Origin: Deferribacteraceae bacterium
Lineage (GTDB): Bacteria > Chrysiogenota > Deferribacteres > Deferribacterales > JAISNW01
DNA: 37,626 nucleotides
Direction: 5' to 3'
Assembly: GCA_031256375.1 (NCBI GenBank)
Contig: JAIRQX010000108.1
Span: forward strand, 1-37,626
The first letter of the stretch is position 1; each line of letters begins with the position of its first letter. Of this stretch, positions 6,429 to 13,890 are shown piece after piece. Position numbers and translations under genes: made by a program. The notes under the pieces were generated by a model. The model did no database searches and was not told the DNA's origin. It worked only from the letters and a program-made list of their open reading frames with translations.

Positions 6429-7619
6429 GTGTCTAAAATAGTCAGACCGGATAAGAATGTAGGGACGTTTGCCCAAAATGCGACAGGTTATAACCGGACA
6501 GTGTTCGGGGAAACAACACAAAGTGACGATTTAACTGAAAATCTCAGCGAGAAATTTTTAAAGGGCTGGGAGATTGTGAACGTGAATGAAGCCCCGACAA
6601 AACAGGATTTTAATGCAGGATTTTTTACTCTCAGTAAACTTACAGCGTATTTATATCAGGCGGGAATCCCTGAATGGAATGTACATCAGGAATATCACGC
6701 TGATTCAGTGACAATTCACGATGGAGTGATATACCAATCGCTTGCTGATAATAATATTGGCAATAACCCGGGCGCGTCATCTGAAAAGTGGCGGAAAATA
6801 ATACAAGACTATACTGAAACTCCTGACGCTACAGAGACGGTGAAAGGGAAAGCCGCGTTTGCCACCTTGGAAGAAGCGCGTGAAGGGATAATTGACAATA
6901 AAATAATGTCTCCGGCACAGGTAAAAGATGTTACATCTTCAGCAATATATGGCGCGAAAGTTGGCGATGTTTTACTGCCTGTTGTTGACGGCATTTTAAT
7001 GATTCCTGATATGACAACGCCCGGATTTGAACCGTATCAGACGGTTATAAGATCATCAGAAAAATGGACAGCGCCATATGATGGTGTTTATGAGTTTGAG
7101 CTTTGGGGTGGCGGCGGCAGCGGCGGCGGTGGCGGTATGTGGGTTAGTGAATTGGGTGGCGGCGGCGGTGGCGGCGGCGGTAGCGGTTATTATGTGCGGG
7201 ATGCAAAGGTATTAATGGCGCAGCAAACATATAATGTTGTTATTGGCGAGGGTGGGGTTTACGTTGATAGTACGTCTGTTAATGGTAAAAACGGCGGATT
7301 TACAGATATATCGGCGCTGGGGTTAAGGGCGCTTGGAGGTAACGGCGGTTATGGCGGCGGTAATGGCGGTGATGGCGGTGGCGGTGGAATTGGCGGCATC
7401 GGTGGCGTTAATGGCAGTAACGGCGGCAATGGTTCTTACGGTTATTTAGGCGGCACTGCGGGATTTAGTTCAATCGGAGGCGGAGGCGGTGGCGGCGGAA
7501 GAAATGTAGCGAATTACGGTAATGGAGGAGGAGGTGCAACCGGATATGGCGATTGGACTGATTATTATAGTGGATCTGGCGGTTTACCCGGCGCAATTAG
7601 AATAACAAGAGTTTCATAG
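6429..7619 (+). CDS. Tail fibre / adhesin with glycine-rich C-terminus
   Basis: This 396-residue protein is the likely receptor-binding fibre. The N-terminus (1-70) is probably the baseplate attachment part. Residues 75-120 resemble a small carbohydrate-binding-like module (SVTIHDGVIYQSLADNNIG ... SEKWRKI). Residues 125-170 contain the tail-fibre element VKGKAAFATLEEAREG ... IMSPAQVKD. The C-terminal ~180 residues are extremely Gly-rich, with many GGGGG runs, as in glycine-rich-domain fibre tips that form polyglycine-type lattices. Translation starts with GTG, supported by AAGGAGG eight bases upstream. The Gly-rich part is encoded by GGC/GGT-rich DNA prone to length change. Confidence 0.8.
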   Translation: MSKIVRPDKNVGTFAQNATGYNRTVFGETTQSDDLTENLSEKFLKGWEIVNVNEAPTKQDFNAGFFTLSKLTAYLYQAGIPEWNVHQEYHADSVTIHDGVIYQSLADNNIGNNPGASSEKWRKIIQDYTETPDATETVKGKAAFATLEEAREGIIDNKIMSPAQVKDVTSSAIYGAKVGDVLLPVVDGILMIPDMTTPGFEPYQTVIRSSEKWTAPYDGVYEFELWGGGGSGGGGGMWVSELGGGGGGGGGSGYYVRDAKVLMAQQTYNVVIGEGGVYVDSTSVNGKNGGFTDISALGLRALGGNGGYGGGNGGDGGGGGIGGIGGVNGSNGGNGSYGYLGGTAGFSSIGGGGGGGGRNVANYGNGGGGATGYGDWTDYYSGSGGLPGAIRITRVS

Positions 7620-7628
7620 GGAGGATAT

Positions 7629-8315
7629 ATGCCGATATTTTATACGAAAGATGGAATGGCAGAGGTTTGGGATGTACAGCCGGAAGGGTATTTAACTCAG
7701 GAAGAATACCTTGCAACGGTATCTTCTGAGAAAAAAGCGTTAGATGAAATTACCGGTTATAAACGTATGCTTGCCGCAATGGATTACTACGCACTGAAAC
7801 ATTATGAGCGGCAAATTTCAGACGCTGAGTTCGCAGTATATGAAAAAATGCGGTTTGATTTAAGAAATAAAATAAGAACATTAGAGGGCAAACCGGCGCT
7901 GCCCAATGTACAGAAAAAAGAATATGCGCTTAAATCACATAATCACACAGTATCGCAAATAATTGATTTTTCGTCTGCTTTTGCTCCTATGCCACAACCT
8001 ATATATTTTGTATATGAAGAAGGATTTTATGATGACAAAGGCAACTGGTATGAAGAAGTAGGATGGTGGGATAATGGCGGCACATTTCATTCATATCCGA
8101 CGGGATTAACAATGCATGATTATAGAGTTTCTTTTCTCGGGGGATGGGCAAGAATAGTTGTTACACAAAGCAAAAACGGCAACTATATGGCTAATTTACC
8201 AAATGACGGTACATGGGCGTATTATATGAAAGGTAGCGCCGGGATAGCTGCCGGCGGCGCAGCAGTAAAGGCTAATTCTGCTGATGACGCAGGTTTTGCA
8301 TGGAGGATAAAATAA
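7629..8315 (+). CDS. Tail fibre protein with N-terminal chaperone-like module
   Basis: This 228-residue protein combines two parts. Residues 30-95 contain a helical hairpin, L...MDYYALKHYERQISDAEFAVYEKMR...IRTLE, of the type found in tail-fibre assembly proteins and repeated in the next gene. After it, YALKSHNHTVSQIIDFSSA is a classic fibre linker, and the end (GGWARIVVTQSKNG ... GFAWRIK) looks like a small fibre tip domain. It could bind a host surface sugar or protein as an alternative fibre. GGGAGG precedes the ATG. Its stop overlaps the next start (TAATG). Confidence 0.65.
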   Translation: MPIFYTKDGMAEVWDVQPEGYLTQEEYLATVSSEKKALDEITGYKRMLAAMDYYALKHYERQISDAEFAVYEKMRFDLRNKIRTLEGKPALPNVQKKEYALKSHNHTVSQIIDFSSAFAPMPQPIYFVYEEGFYDDKGNWYEEVGWWDNGGTFHSYPTGLTMHDYRVSFLGGWARIVVTQSKNGNYMANLPNDGTWAYYMKGSAGIAAGGAAVKANSADDAGFAWRIK

Positions 8316-8677
8316 TGGAAAAAATAATACACAGACAGGATAACACTTTTGTAATTGAGCATAATGGAATGCCTTATCATTTAACGTCAGCGGCAGAGCC
8401 GGAGCGGGGTATATACGCCGCTACGCTTGATCTGTACAAAACGGACAAGACGGAATTTGAAGAGGAATATCCGCCTGAACCGCCGACACCGGAAGAGATC
8501 CGCAAAGCTGGTATATTAGCAGAAATAGCAGAGTTAAAAAAGTTTCTGACAGATACAGACTACCGCGCAATTAAGCATTTTGAAGGGTTTTTAACTGAAG
8601 AGGAATATGAACCTTACAAACAGGAGCGGAAAAAAGCGCGTGACAAGATCAAAGCGCTTGAAGCGGAGTTAATATGA
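8315..8677 (+). CDS. Tail fibre assembly chaperone-like protein
   Basis: This 120-residue protein has a short N-terminal beta part, a Pro/Glu-rich linker (YPPEPPTPEEIRKAG) and a C-terminal helical hairpin, LTDTDYRAIKHFEGFLTEEE...YKQERKKARDKIKALE. That hairpin is the typical end of tail-fibre assembly chaperones ('TDY..iK..EG...eey...R..wRd.I..Le') and repeats the module in the protein before. The ATG at 8315 overlaps the upstream stop and has GGAGG before it; the ATG 15 bases upstream lacks this. It overlaps the next gene by 4 bp (ATGA). Confidence 0.7.
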   Translation: MEKIIHRQDNTFVIEHNGMPYHLTSAAEPERGIYAATLDLYKTDKTEFEEEYPPEPPTPEEIRKAGILAEIAELKKFLTDTDYRAIKHFEGFLTEEEYEPYKQERKKARDKIKALEAELI

Positions 8678-9057
8678 ATTTTTTTACTGCTGAAAAAATT
8701 ACGTATTTCATAATCATAGCGGTTTTCATTTTTTTGTTCGCCTTCATCGGTTGCGAAGAATGGCGTATCGCAAGGCTTAACGCCGCGCTTGATAAATCAA
8801 ACACGGAAACCGCTATTGCAAAGCATGACGCGCAAATGTGCAGAGGTACAATAGACAGACAGAATGAGTTAATTTCTGCGCACGCTATGGATATGGAAAA
8901 GAGCAAAGGTGAGTATGAAAAAAACGTTGCGGAGTTAAGGGCGGAAAGCGGTAAAAAACGTACAGAGGTTGAAAAACTATATGCTCATGGGATAAGTTGC
9001 AATCAGGAGCTTTACTTGATAAAAAGCCAGTTGGATGGGTTTTATGCGGTGTATTAA
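8674..9057 (+). CDS. Rz-like inner-membrane spanin (i-spanin)
   Basis: This 127-residue protein has one N-terminal membrane anchor (about residues 8-26) and a long periplasmic coiled-coil (about 30-115) with regular Leu/Ala and charged residues, as in i-spanins. These span the periplasm and join an outer-membrane lipoprotein to fuse the membranes at the last step of lysis. The Rz1-like partner starts inside its 3' end in another frame, the usual nested or overlapping arrangement. It has two extra Cys residues (CRGTIDR and SCNQEL). Sequence is not recognisably close to a named Rz, so the call rests on topology and context. Confidence 0.7.
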   Translation: MNFFTAEKITYFIIIAVFIFLFAFIGCEEWRIARLNAALDKSNTETAIAKHDAQMCRGTIDRQNELISAHAMDMEKSKGEYEKNVAELRAESGKKRTEVEKLYAHGISCNQELYLIKSQLDGFYAVY

Positions 9058-9256
9058 TTTATTGCTATTGATGATATGTACAGCCTGTGCGGCAAAGCCT
9101 GTTTACGTTTATCAGGATATTTACATACCGCAGAAATGTAGAATTGAAACGCCTGTAAAGCCTGTAAAATCTGATAACGCAGGGATTATGCTGAATGACT
9201 TAATACAATATACGCATGAGCTTGAATACGCTCTGAATGCGTGTAAGGGGGAATAA
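9035..9256 (+). CDS. Rz1-like outer-membrane spanin lipoprotein (o-spanin)
   Basis: This 73-residue protein has a short hydrophobic signal (INLLLLMICTACA) with a lipobox-like end at TAC, giving a lipidated Cys, then a KPVYVYQDIYIPQKC segment rich in Pro, Tyr and Lys. It overlaps the i-spanin by 23 bases in the +1 frame. Translation could start at 9035 or at the ATG at 9044. The lipobox is imperfect (Cys in place of Leu at -3). The presence of an o-spanin implies an outer membrane in the host. Confidence 0.65.
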   Translation: MGFMRCINLLLLMICTACAAKPVYVYQDIYIPQKCRIETPVKPVKSDNAGIMLNDLIQYTHELEYALNACKGE

Positions 9257-9480
9257 AACTATACGGGCTGGAGCAGGCTCCCCCCGTATGCCCCCCACGA
9301 TAATGGCATTAATCAGAAAAAGCGTGGTCTTTCTGATTAATGATACAGATTACGAAGGCGCAAAGCGCCGCACGTGCGACGAAACGCAGTGAGGAGCAGC
9401 GAAGCAAGCGCCATTGAGCGGGATTTATTCCCGCGAAATAGAGCGAAGCGCTCGAGTGTGAGCGCAGTGAACATTACGAG
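9257..9480. repeat. Intergenic hairpins and hairpin-string element (R5)
   Basis: No gene is seen here. Bases 9261-9288 form ATACGGG...CCCGTAT enclosing GGAGC-ag-GCTCC. Bases 9307-9342 are a perfect 13-bp inverted repeat (CATTAATCAGAAA/TTTCTGATTAATG) with a 10-base loop and no following T run. Bases 9355-9475 are a string of mini-hairpins (GGCGC-aaa-GCGCC, GCGGG-atttatt-CCCGC, GAGCG-aag-CGCTC) and the module gtgagcgcagtgaac related to R1-R3. Confidence 0.7.
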
Positions 9481-9491
9481 AGGAAAATAAC

Positions 9492-9578
9492 ATGAACAGG
9501 GTTATTGATTTTGTTTTCCTGATTGGCGCGGCAATGGCTGCGGCAGTGAGTTATGTAAGTTATCTGATAGGGTTTTAA
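9492..9578 (+). CDS. 28-residue single-span membrane peptide in lysis cassette
   Basis: This short ORF encodes MNRVIDFVFLIGAAMAAAVS followed by YVSYLIGF: a single hydrophobic segment with a charged N-terminus. GAGAGGAAA lies 7-10 bases before its ATG, and its stop is immediately followed by the ATG of the holin-like gene, so the two are translationally coupled. It could be a holin partner, antiholin or pinholin-like peptide, or a leader that sets holin translation. No family is recognised. Confidence 0.5.
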   Translation: MNRVIDFVFLIGAAMAAAVSYVSYLIGF

Positions 9579-9893
9579 ATGCCTGTACACATGACTTTTG
9601 AGCATATAGTTTTTTTTATGATTATTTCTGTTTTAGGCGGCGTTGTAGCGTTTTTCAGGAAGCATAAAAACGGAGAAACAGGAACGGAAAGAGTCGCAAT
9701 AGCGGCGGGATATGTTTGTGTTTCTGTTTTTGCCGCTCTTCTGACGCACTACGCGCTGACATATCTGGAAGTACACGAGGGACTGCACAGGGCTGCGATA
9801 GGCCTGGCGTCATATATGGGCGGCAGTTTGCTTGACGCGGCGGAGAAAAGAGGGATTAAACATATTGAAAATGGTAAACATGTAGAAAAGTAA
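9579..9893 (+). CDS. Holin-like membrane protein
   Basis: This 104-residue protein has three hydrophobic segments (about 7-26, 42-65 and 71-88), a charged loop (RKHKNGETGTER) and a basic tail, matching holins of the three-span class such as lambda S-like families. The last segment, HRAAIGLASYMGGSLLDAAEKR, resembles the third span of that class. It would form the membrane holes that release the endolysin. Its start abuts the stop of the small peptide, and the endolysin begins 15 bp after its stop. Confidence 0.7.
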   Translation: MPVHMTFEHIVFFMIISVLGGVVAFFRKHKNGETGTERVAIAAGYVCVSVFAALLTHYALTYLEVHEGLHRAAIGLASYMGGSLLDAAEKRGIKHIENGKHVEK

Positions 9894-9908
9894 CAGGGGG
9901 AAAAGATA

Positions 9909-10250
9909 ATGAAATTAGGGGATTATCAAGAGATTTTTAGTTCAAACATAGCAAAATTATTAGTATATGCTCAAACGCAGGGGTACGGCTGCCGGTTACG
10001 TGAAGTAGAACGGACAGAATATCAGCAAAAAGAGTATTTGCGTATAGGAAAAAGCAGAACATTAAACTCCATGCACATTAAGAGTCTTGCTGCGGATATT
10101 TATTTTACAAAGGACGGGAAACTTATTGAAACAAAAGACGGCTTGAAACAAATCGGAGCGTACTGGGAAAGTCTAAGCAAAAATAACCGCTGGGGCGGGA
10201 ACTTTACAACACTGGTTGACTGCCCTCATTTTGAGATGATGGAAAATTGA
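9909..10250 (+). CDS. Endolysin, M15-family peptidoglycan peptidase
   Basis: This 113-residue protein is an M15-type metallopeptidase that cuts the peptide part of peptidoglycan (L-Ala-D-Glu or D-Ala-D-Ala type). The two zinc-site motifs are intact: SMHIKSLAAD gives H56 and D63 (SxHxxxxAxD) and DCPHFE gives H107. There is no signal peptide, so release depends on the holin. AGGGGGAAAAG precedes the ATG. It is a compact single-domain form like those of many phages of Gram-negative hosts. Confidence 0.85.
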   Translation: MKLGDYQEIFSSNIAKLLVYAQTQGYGCRLREVERTEYQQKEYLRIGKSRTLNSMHIKSLAADIYFTKDGKLIETKDGLKQIGAYWESLSKNNRWGGNFTTLVDCPHFEMMEN

Positions 10251-10282
10251 AATTATATTACAGACTTGAATATGAGGAATAA

Positions 10283-11509
10283 ATGAACGCGACTTCGGAA
10301 CACTTTGAGGAAATATCAGTAACAAAGCCTTTTATGCGTTTTCTTAGGGAAAACGCGCGTTATAAAGTAGCTTATGGCGGCAGAGGAGGGGCGAAATCTG
10401 AATCTATCGCACGGATACTTCTCGCAAAAGCTGTGAAACAACAGATGCGTATTCTATGCACCCGCCAATATCAGGCATCAATACGCGACAGTGTTCATAA
10501 GCTGTTATCAGATATAATCCGTTCATATCCCGTCACACTTGATCCGTATTTCAAGATTACCAACGATTCAATAGTCTGTAACGGCAGCGGTTCGGAATTT
10601 ATCTTCAAAGGGCTGCAAAACATAATTGAAATAAAATCGATGCAGGCGGTTAATATTTGCTGGGTAGAGGAGGCTGTAAACGTTACAGCCGACAACTGGA
10701 ATATACTGATACCGACCATCCGCGCAGAAAACTCTGAAATATGGGTGAGTTTTAACCCTATAAATATCACAGACCCGACATATCAGCGGTTTGTATTAAA
10801 CAGGGCAAGCGATGATCAGATTACCCTTTCTGTAACTTACAGAGATAACCCGTTTTTCCCCGGTGTGCTGCGCCGTGAGATGGAGCAGTGCAAAAAGAAT
10901 GATTACGACCTTTATCTGCATATCTGGGAGGGTAATCCGAAAACATTGTCTGACGCAATTATTTTTAAAGGCAAATATGAGATAAAGGAATTTCAAACAA
11001 TGCCATGCCCGCGTTGGAGGCTGGGAGCGGATTGGGGGTTTGCCGCCGATCCGTCAACGCTTATTGCCATGTATATAAATGAAAACAATTTATATATACG
11101 TCACGAGGTTTACGGACATGGCATTGAAATACGCGATATGGAACAATTCTGGAAGCCTGTACTTGATAAGACAGGGAAACAAACTGTTTACGCCGATTGC
11201 GCAAGACCTGAGACAATATCGGACGCGAACAGGTATTCCGGAACAACCGTAACCGCCGCAAAAAAGTGGGCTGGCTCCGTTGAGGACGGCATTGAGTTCA
11301 TCCGCGGAAAATTCGGGAAAATATATATCCACCCCGAATGCAAACATACCGCTGAAGAGTTCGGCAGGTACAGCTACAAAGTTGACCGGAAAACGGAAGA
11401 GATATTGCCGGTTGTGGCTGACGCTTTTAATCATTGCATAGACGCTGTACGGTACGGGCTTGACGGATATATACGAAATAATAGCTGTGACTACGGGGAG
11501 TTATTATAG
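10283..11509 (+). CDS. Terminase large subunit
   Basis: This 408-residue protein is the DNA-packaging motor ATPase and nuclease, of the PBSX/Terminase_3 type. The Walker A motif is YGGRGGAKS (32-39), the Walker B is ICWVEEA, and the nuclease domain has its acidic residues in RLGADWGFAADPS (D250), VYADCARPE and the final NHCIDAVRYG. All key residues are present, so the enzyme looks functional. GAGGAA lies before the ATG. It is the last phage gene: no small terminase or portal is beside it, and the next gene is a host gene on the other strand. In most phages the terminase is next to the portal, so either the prophage map is circularly permuted or genes are missing. Confidence 0.92.
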   Translation: MNATSEHFEEISVTKPFMRFLRENARYKVAYGGRGGAKSESIARILLAKAVKQQMRILCTRQYQASIRDSVHKLLSDIIRSYPVTLDPYFKITNDSIVCNGSGSEFIFKGLQNIIEIKSMQAVNICWVEEAVNVTADNWNILIPTIRAENSEIWVSFNPINITDPTYQRFVLNRASDDQITLSVTYRDNPFFPGVLRREMEQCKKNDYDLYLHIWEGNPKTLSDAIIFKGKYEIKEFQTMPCPRWRLGADWGFAADPSTLIAMYINENNLYIRHEVYGHGIEIRDMEQFWKPVLDKTGKQTVYADCARPETISDANRYSGTTVTAAKKWAGSVEDGIEFIRGKFGKIYIHPECKHTAEEFGRYSYKVDRKTEEILPVVADAFNHCIDAVRYGLDGYIRNNSCDYGELL

Positions 11510-11552
11510 CAATTCATTAACACAGCAAATATTCATTTGACCTCCGTTAACT

Positions 11553-11667
11553 ATAGCAGTTCCATAATACATTAACCGTCTTTGCGAGCGGAATGTTTTT
11601 TATGAAGCGTGGCAATCCATGCAGATAAAGGCTTACACTGGATTGCTTCGTCACTGCGTTCCTCGCG
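11553..11667. repeat. Dispersed inverted-repeat element, copy 1
   Basis: From atagcagttccataatac this copy matches the element at 23284 for about 115 bp with a few differences, through gattgcttcgtcactgcg and ttcctcgc. It then diverges and lacks the right terminal inverted repeat. It lies in the gap between the terminase and the first host gene, so it marks or neighbours the prophage edge. Confidence 0.85.
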
Positions 11668-11684
11668 GTCCACAAAACATTGCT

Positions 11685-12557
11685 CTAAAATCCATGCTCT
11701 GATGGCTCAATCCGTCTGATTATCCGGTTTTGAGTATTTGGACTGCGTATTTTATTAATATATTCATATGCTTTTACCTTTTCGCCGCAAATATAATAAA
11801 AGAGGGCAAGATCAGCAAAATTGGAATCCGGATGGTTTAAGCTGTAATCTTTATAGAATGCGATTTCGTCTTCATATATGAGGGAAGGACTTTCACGGAA
11901 GAGCTTAATCAGCTCTTCCGGCGTTGCAATATCAAAGACAGTAACGGCTTCTCCGGAAAAAACGATCGGAGTTTCTATCTCTTTATAGATAGCCCTGATA
12001 TTTGTAATAATCCTTTTGCCAAAAAAAATTTGAAGCTCTTCCGGCGTTGCAATATCAAAGACAGTAATAAATTTGCTGTCAGCAACATCTGAATTTACAT
12101 TACTTTTATAAATAGTATCCAAAACTTCAAAAATATACTGACGGCGTTTTGTGTCAATAATTTTGTCGGCATACTTTTCAGCTTTTACCTTATCGCCGCG
12201 TTCAGCGTATAAGCAGGAAAGTTCCGCGTAATTAATATCCGGATTTCCCAAAGCCCGTTTTTTAGCGGAATCATAAAATTCCTGTTCCTTTTTCTCTTGC
12301 GATGTCTGCATCCTGCTCAGAACGCTGACATTTGTATTCGGATAATTTTCTTTGGTATAATCAACATAACCGTACTTATGTTTCAGTTCTTCAGTTGTGG
12401 CAATATCGTAAATTGTAAAAGTTTCGCCCGTATAAGAAAGTTCTGAGGTTTCAGAGTCTGTTTCCCCTTTTATTTTCAATCCGAGGTTTGCAATAAAAAA
12501 AAACGCGACAAAAAAAACAGCAATAACGGAAGCGGATATAATGAGCAATTTTTTCAT
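11685..12557 (-). CDS. Membrane-anchored protein with three FDIATPEEL-type repeats
   Basis: This 290-residue protein has an N-terminal membrane anchor or signal (residues 3-27) and then lies outside the cytoplasm. It contains three copies of a short motif: TIYDIATTEEL (48-58), TVFDIATPEEL (165-175) and TVFDIATPEEL (206-216). Two TPR-like helical units, each with an E/GDKVKA.(K/E)Y element, lie at about 108-136 and 246-274. The second and third motifs share a 34-base identical DNA stretch (11911-11944, 12034-12067), showing recent duplication or conversion. No family is recognised. It follows the U32 gene on the same strand. A promoter-like TTGCAA or TTGAAA with TATACT/TATAAA lies just upstream. 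Confidence 0.75.
   Translation of the reverse strand: MKKLLIISASVIAVFFVAFFFIANLGLKIKGETDSETSELSYTGETFTIYDIATTEELKHKYGYVDYTKENYPNTNVSVLSRMQTSQEKKEQEFYDSAKKRALGNPDINYAELSCLYAERGDKVKAEKYADKIIDTKRRQYIFEVLDTIYKSNVNSDVADSKFITVFDIATPEELQIFFGKRIITNIRAIYKEIETPIVFSGEAVTVFDIATPEELIKLFRESPSLIYEDEIAFYKDYSLNHPDSNFADLALFYYICGEKVKAYEYINKIRSPNTQNRIIRRIEPSEHGF
11911..12067. repeat. 34-bp identical direct repeat inside a gene
   Basis: Bases 11911-11944 and 12034-12067 are identical over 34 bases and encode the FDIATPEEL motif of copies 3 and 2 of the protein above. The spacing is 123 bp, a multiple of three, so recombination between them would remove 41 codons in frame. Confidence 0.85.
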
Positions 12558-12594
12558 TCGCCCCTCTTTTTTTATAAGTATAATGATTGTACTT

Positions 12595-13818
12595 TCAATT
12601 GCAAGTTGGTATCAATATTCTTCTTAATATTGACAGTTTCGGCGCTCTGATATCCGAAGGGATTGTCATTATTTCGTTTGAACGGCTGAATTCCAGCGAC
12701 ACCCCCTTACTGTTTCTGATCTCTTTTACTGTCAGATCATACTCTTTCAGCTCCGGCGTCAGCAGTGAAAGCGTTTCTCCCGTGATAAATTTACCCGTAC
12801 ATTCCACTTCAAGGCAATTGCCGTTATTTCCCCGCGCCACTCCGAGAAAGTCTGAATTACGGATATATGCGGAACTGTCATAATTCATGGCATCCCTGTC
12901 AGGCACACCGGCATAAAAACCCTCAGTATAGCTCCGGTTGCTTACGCTTTCCAAAAGAGTACGCCAGTACGGATCTGCGGAATACTCTTCAGGATTTTTG
13001 AGCGCAAGATCTATAGCGCGTCTGTAAACCCCGGTTACAACAGCCACATACATAACACTCTTCATCCGCCCTTCTATCTTCAGGCTTGTTATCCCGATCT
13101 TTGCCAATTCACCTACCCTGTTTATCAGACAGAGATCTTTGGCATTGTAAAGATATGTGCCGGCTTTATCTTCCGCGATCTCCATATCCTGATTGCGGCG
13201 CGTTTCTTCCCTGATAGCCGCGGATTTGTATTTCCAGCGACACGGCTGCGCACACTCGCCGCGGTTTGCGTCTCTCCCTGACATATAGGCGCTTATCAGG
13301 CATCTGCCGGAGTATGATATGCACAGCGCGCCGTGAGCGAATACTTCCAGTTCGCACGAAGGTTTATGAGACATCGCGGCAAGTTCTTCCTTTGATAGTT
13401 CACGCGCCAGAATAACTCTTTTTGCCCCCTGCTCAGCCCAAAACCTTACGGCGGAAGAGTTTGTGGTATTCGCTTGTGTGCTTATAAATCTGTCTATATT
13501 AGGCGCAGTATCAGCCGCAAGCCAAAAAACTCCGGGATCGCTGATTATAAAAGCATCCACCTCAAGCGCCGCCATTTTTTTGAGATAATCCTTTAAACCC
13601 GGGATCTCGTGGTCTCTTGCGTAAGCGTTTACGGCAAGGTAACCCTTTTTCCCCCTGTTATGGAGATATTTCATAGCTGATCCGATCTCTTCTTCGGTAA
13701 AATTACCCGCGTATGCGCGCAAACCGTATTCAGCGCCGGAAAAATACACGGCATCCGCGCCGTAGGCAACGGCTGCTTCAAGTTTTGCCATATTTCCGGC
13801 GGGGCTTAATAATTCCAT
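12595..13818 (-). CDS. U32-family tRNA/rRNA hydroxylation protein (TrhP/RlhA-like)
   Basis: This 407-residue protein belongs to the 'peptidase U32' family, whose studied members (TrhP, RlhA) hydroxylate tRNA or 23S rRNA uridine/cytidine using prephenate-dependent chemistry. It has the N-terminal ELLSPAGNMAKLEAAVAYGADAVYFSG region, the family signature EVFAHGALCISYSGRC (158-173) and C189/C193 in GECAQPC, giving the four Cys (166, 173, 189, 193) expected for the Fe-S site. The C-terminal domain (about 310-407) is a beta-barrel-like extension. The start has GGAGG eight bases upstream. Which RNA it acts on cannot be told from the sequence; the many tRNA-modification genes nearby favour tRNA. Confidence 0.85.
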   Translation of the reverse strand: MELLSPAGNMAKLEAAVAYGADAVYFSGAEYGLRAYAGNFTEEEIGSAMKYLHNRGKKGYLAVNAYARDHEIPGLKDYLKKMAALEVDAFIISDPGVFWLAADTAPNIDRFISTQANTTNSSAVRFWAEQGAKRVILARELSKEELAAMSHKPSCELEVFAHGALCISYSGRCLISAYMSGRDANRGECAQPCRWKYKSAAIREETRRNQDMEIAEDKAGTYLYNAKDLCLINRVGELAKIGITSLKIEGRMKSVMYVAVVTGVYRRAIDLALKNPEEYSADPYWRTLLESVSNRSYTEGFYAGVPDRDAMNYDSSAYIRNSDFLGVARGNNGNCLEVECTGKFITGETLSLLTPELKEYDLTVKEIRNSKGVSLEFSRSNEIMTIPSDIRAPKLSILRRILIPTCN

Positions 13819-13855
13819 CTATTTTTCCTCCGCAAAAAATTTAATTACGTTTCGG

Positions 13856-13884
13856 TTGATAAAATCTTTCTTATGAGTTATATT
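13856..13884 (+). promoter_or_regulatory. Promoter of PBP1A gene
   Basis: TTGATA (13856-13861) and TATATT (13879-13884) are 17 bases apart, giving a start point near 13891 and a leader of about 28 bases. Its -10 box faces that of the minus-strand U32 promoter, seven bases away. Confidence 0.6.
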
Positions 13885-13890
13885 AGTCTA

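Noticed and set aside
7080-7600. Gly-rich region of the tail fibre considered as a simple DNA repeat or diversity-generating variable region
   Set aside because: No reverse transcriptase or template repeat is present, and Gly-rich fibre tips are an established protein type.
1-9480. CRISPR array suggested by repeated short palindromes
   Set aside because: The repeats vary in length and order, have no regular spacers, and no cas genes are present.
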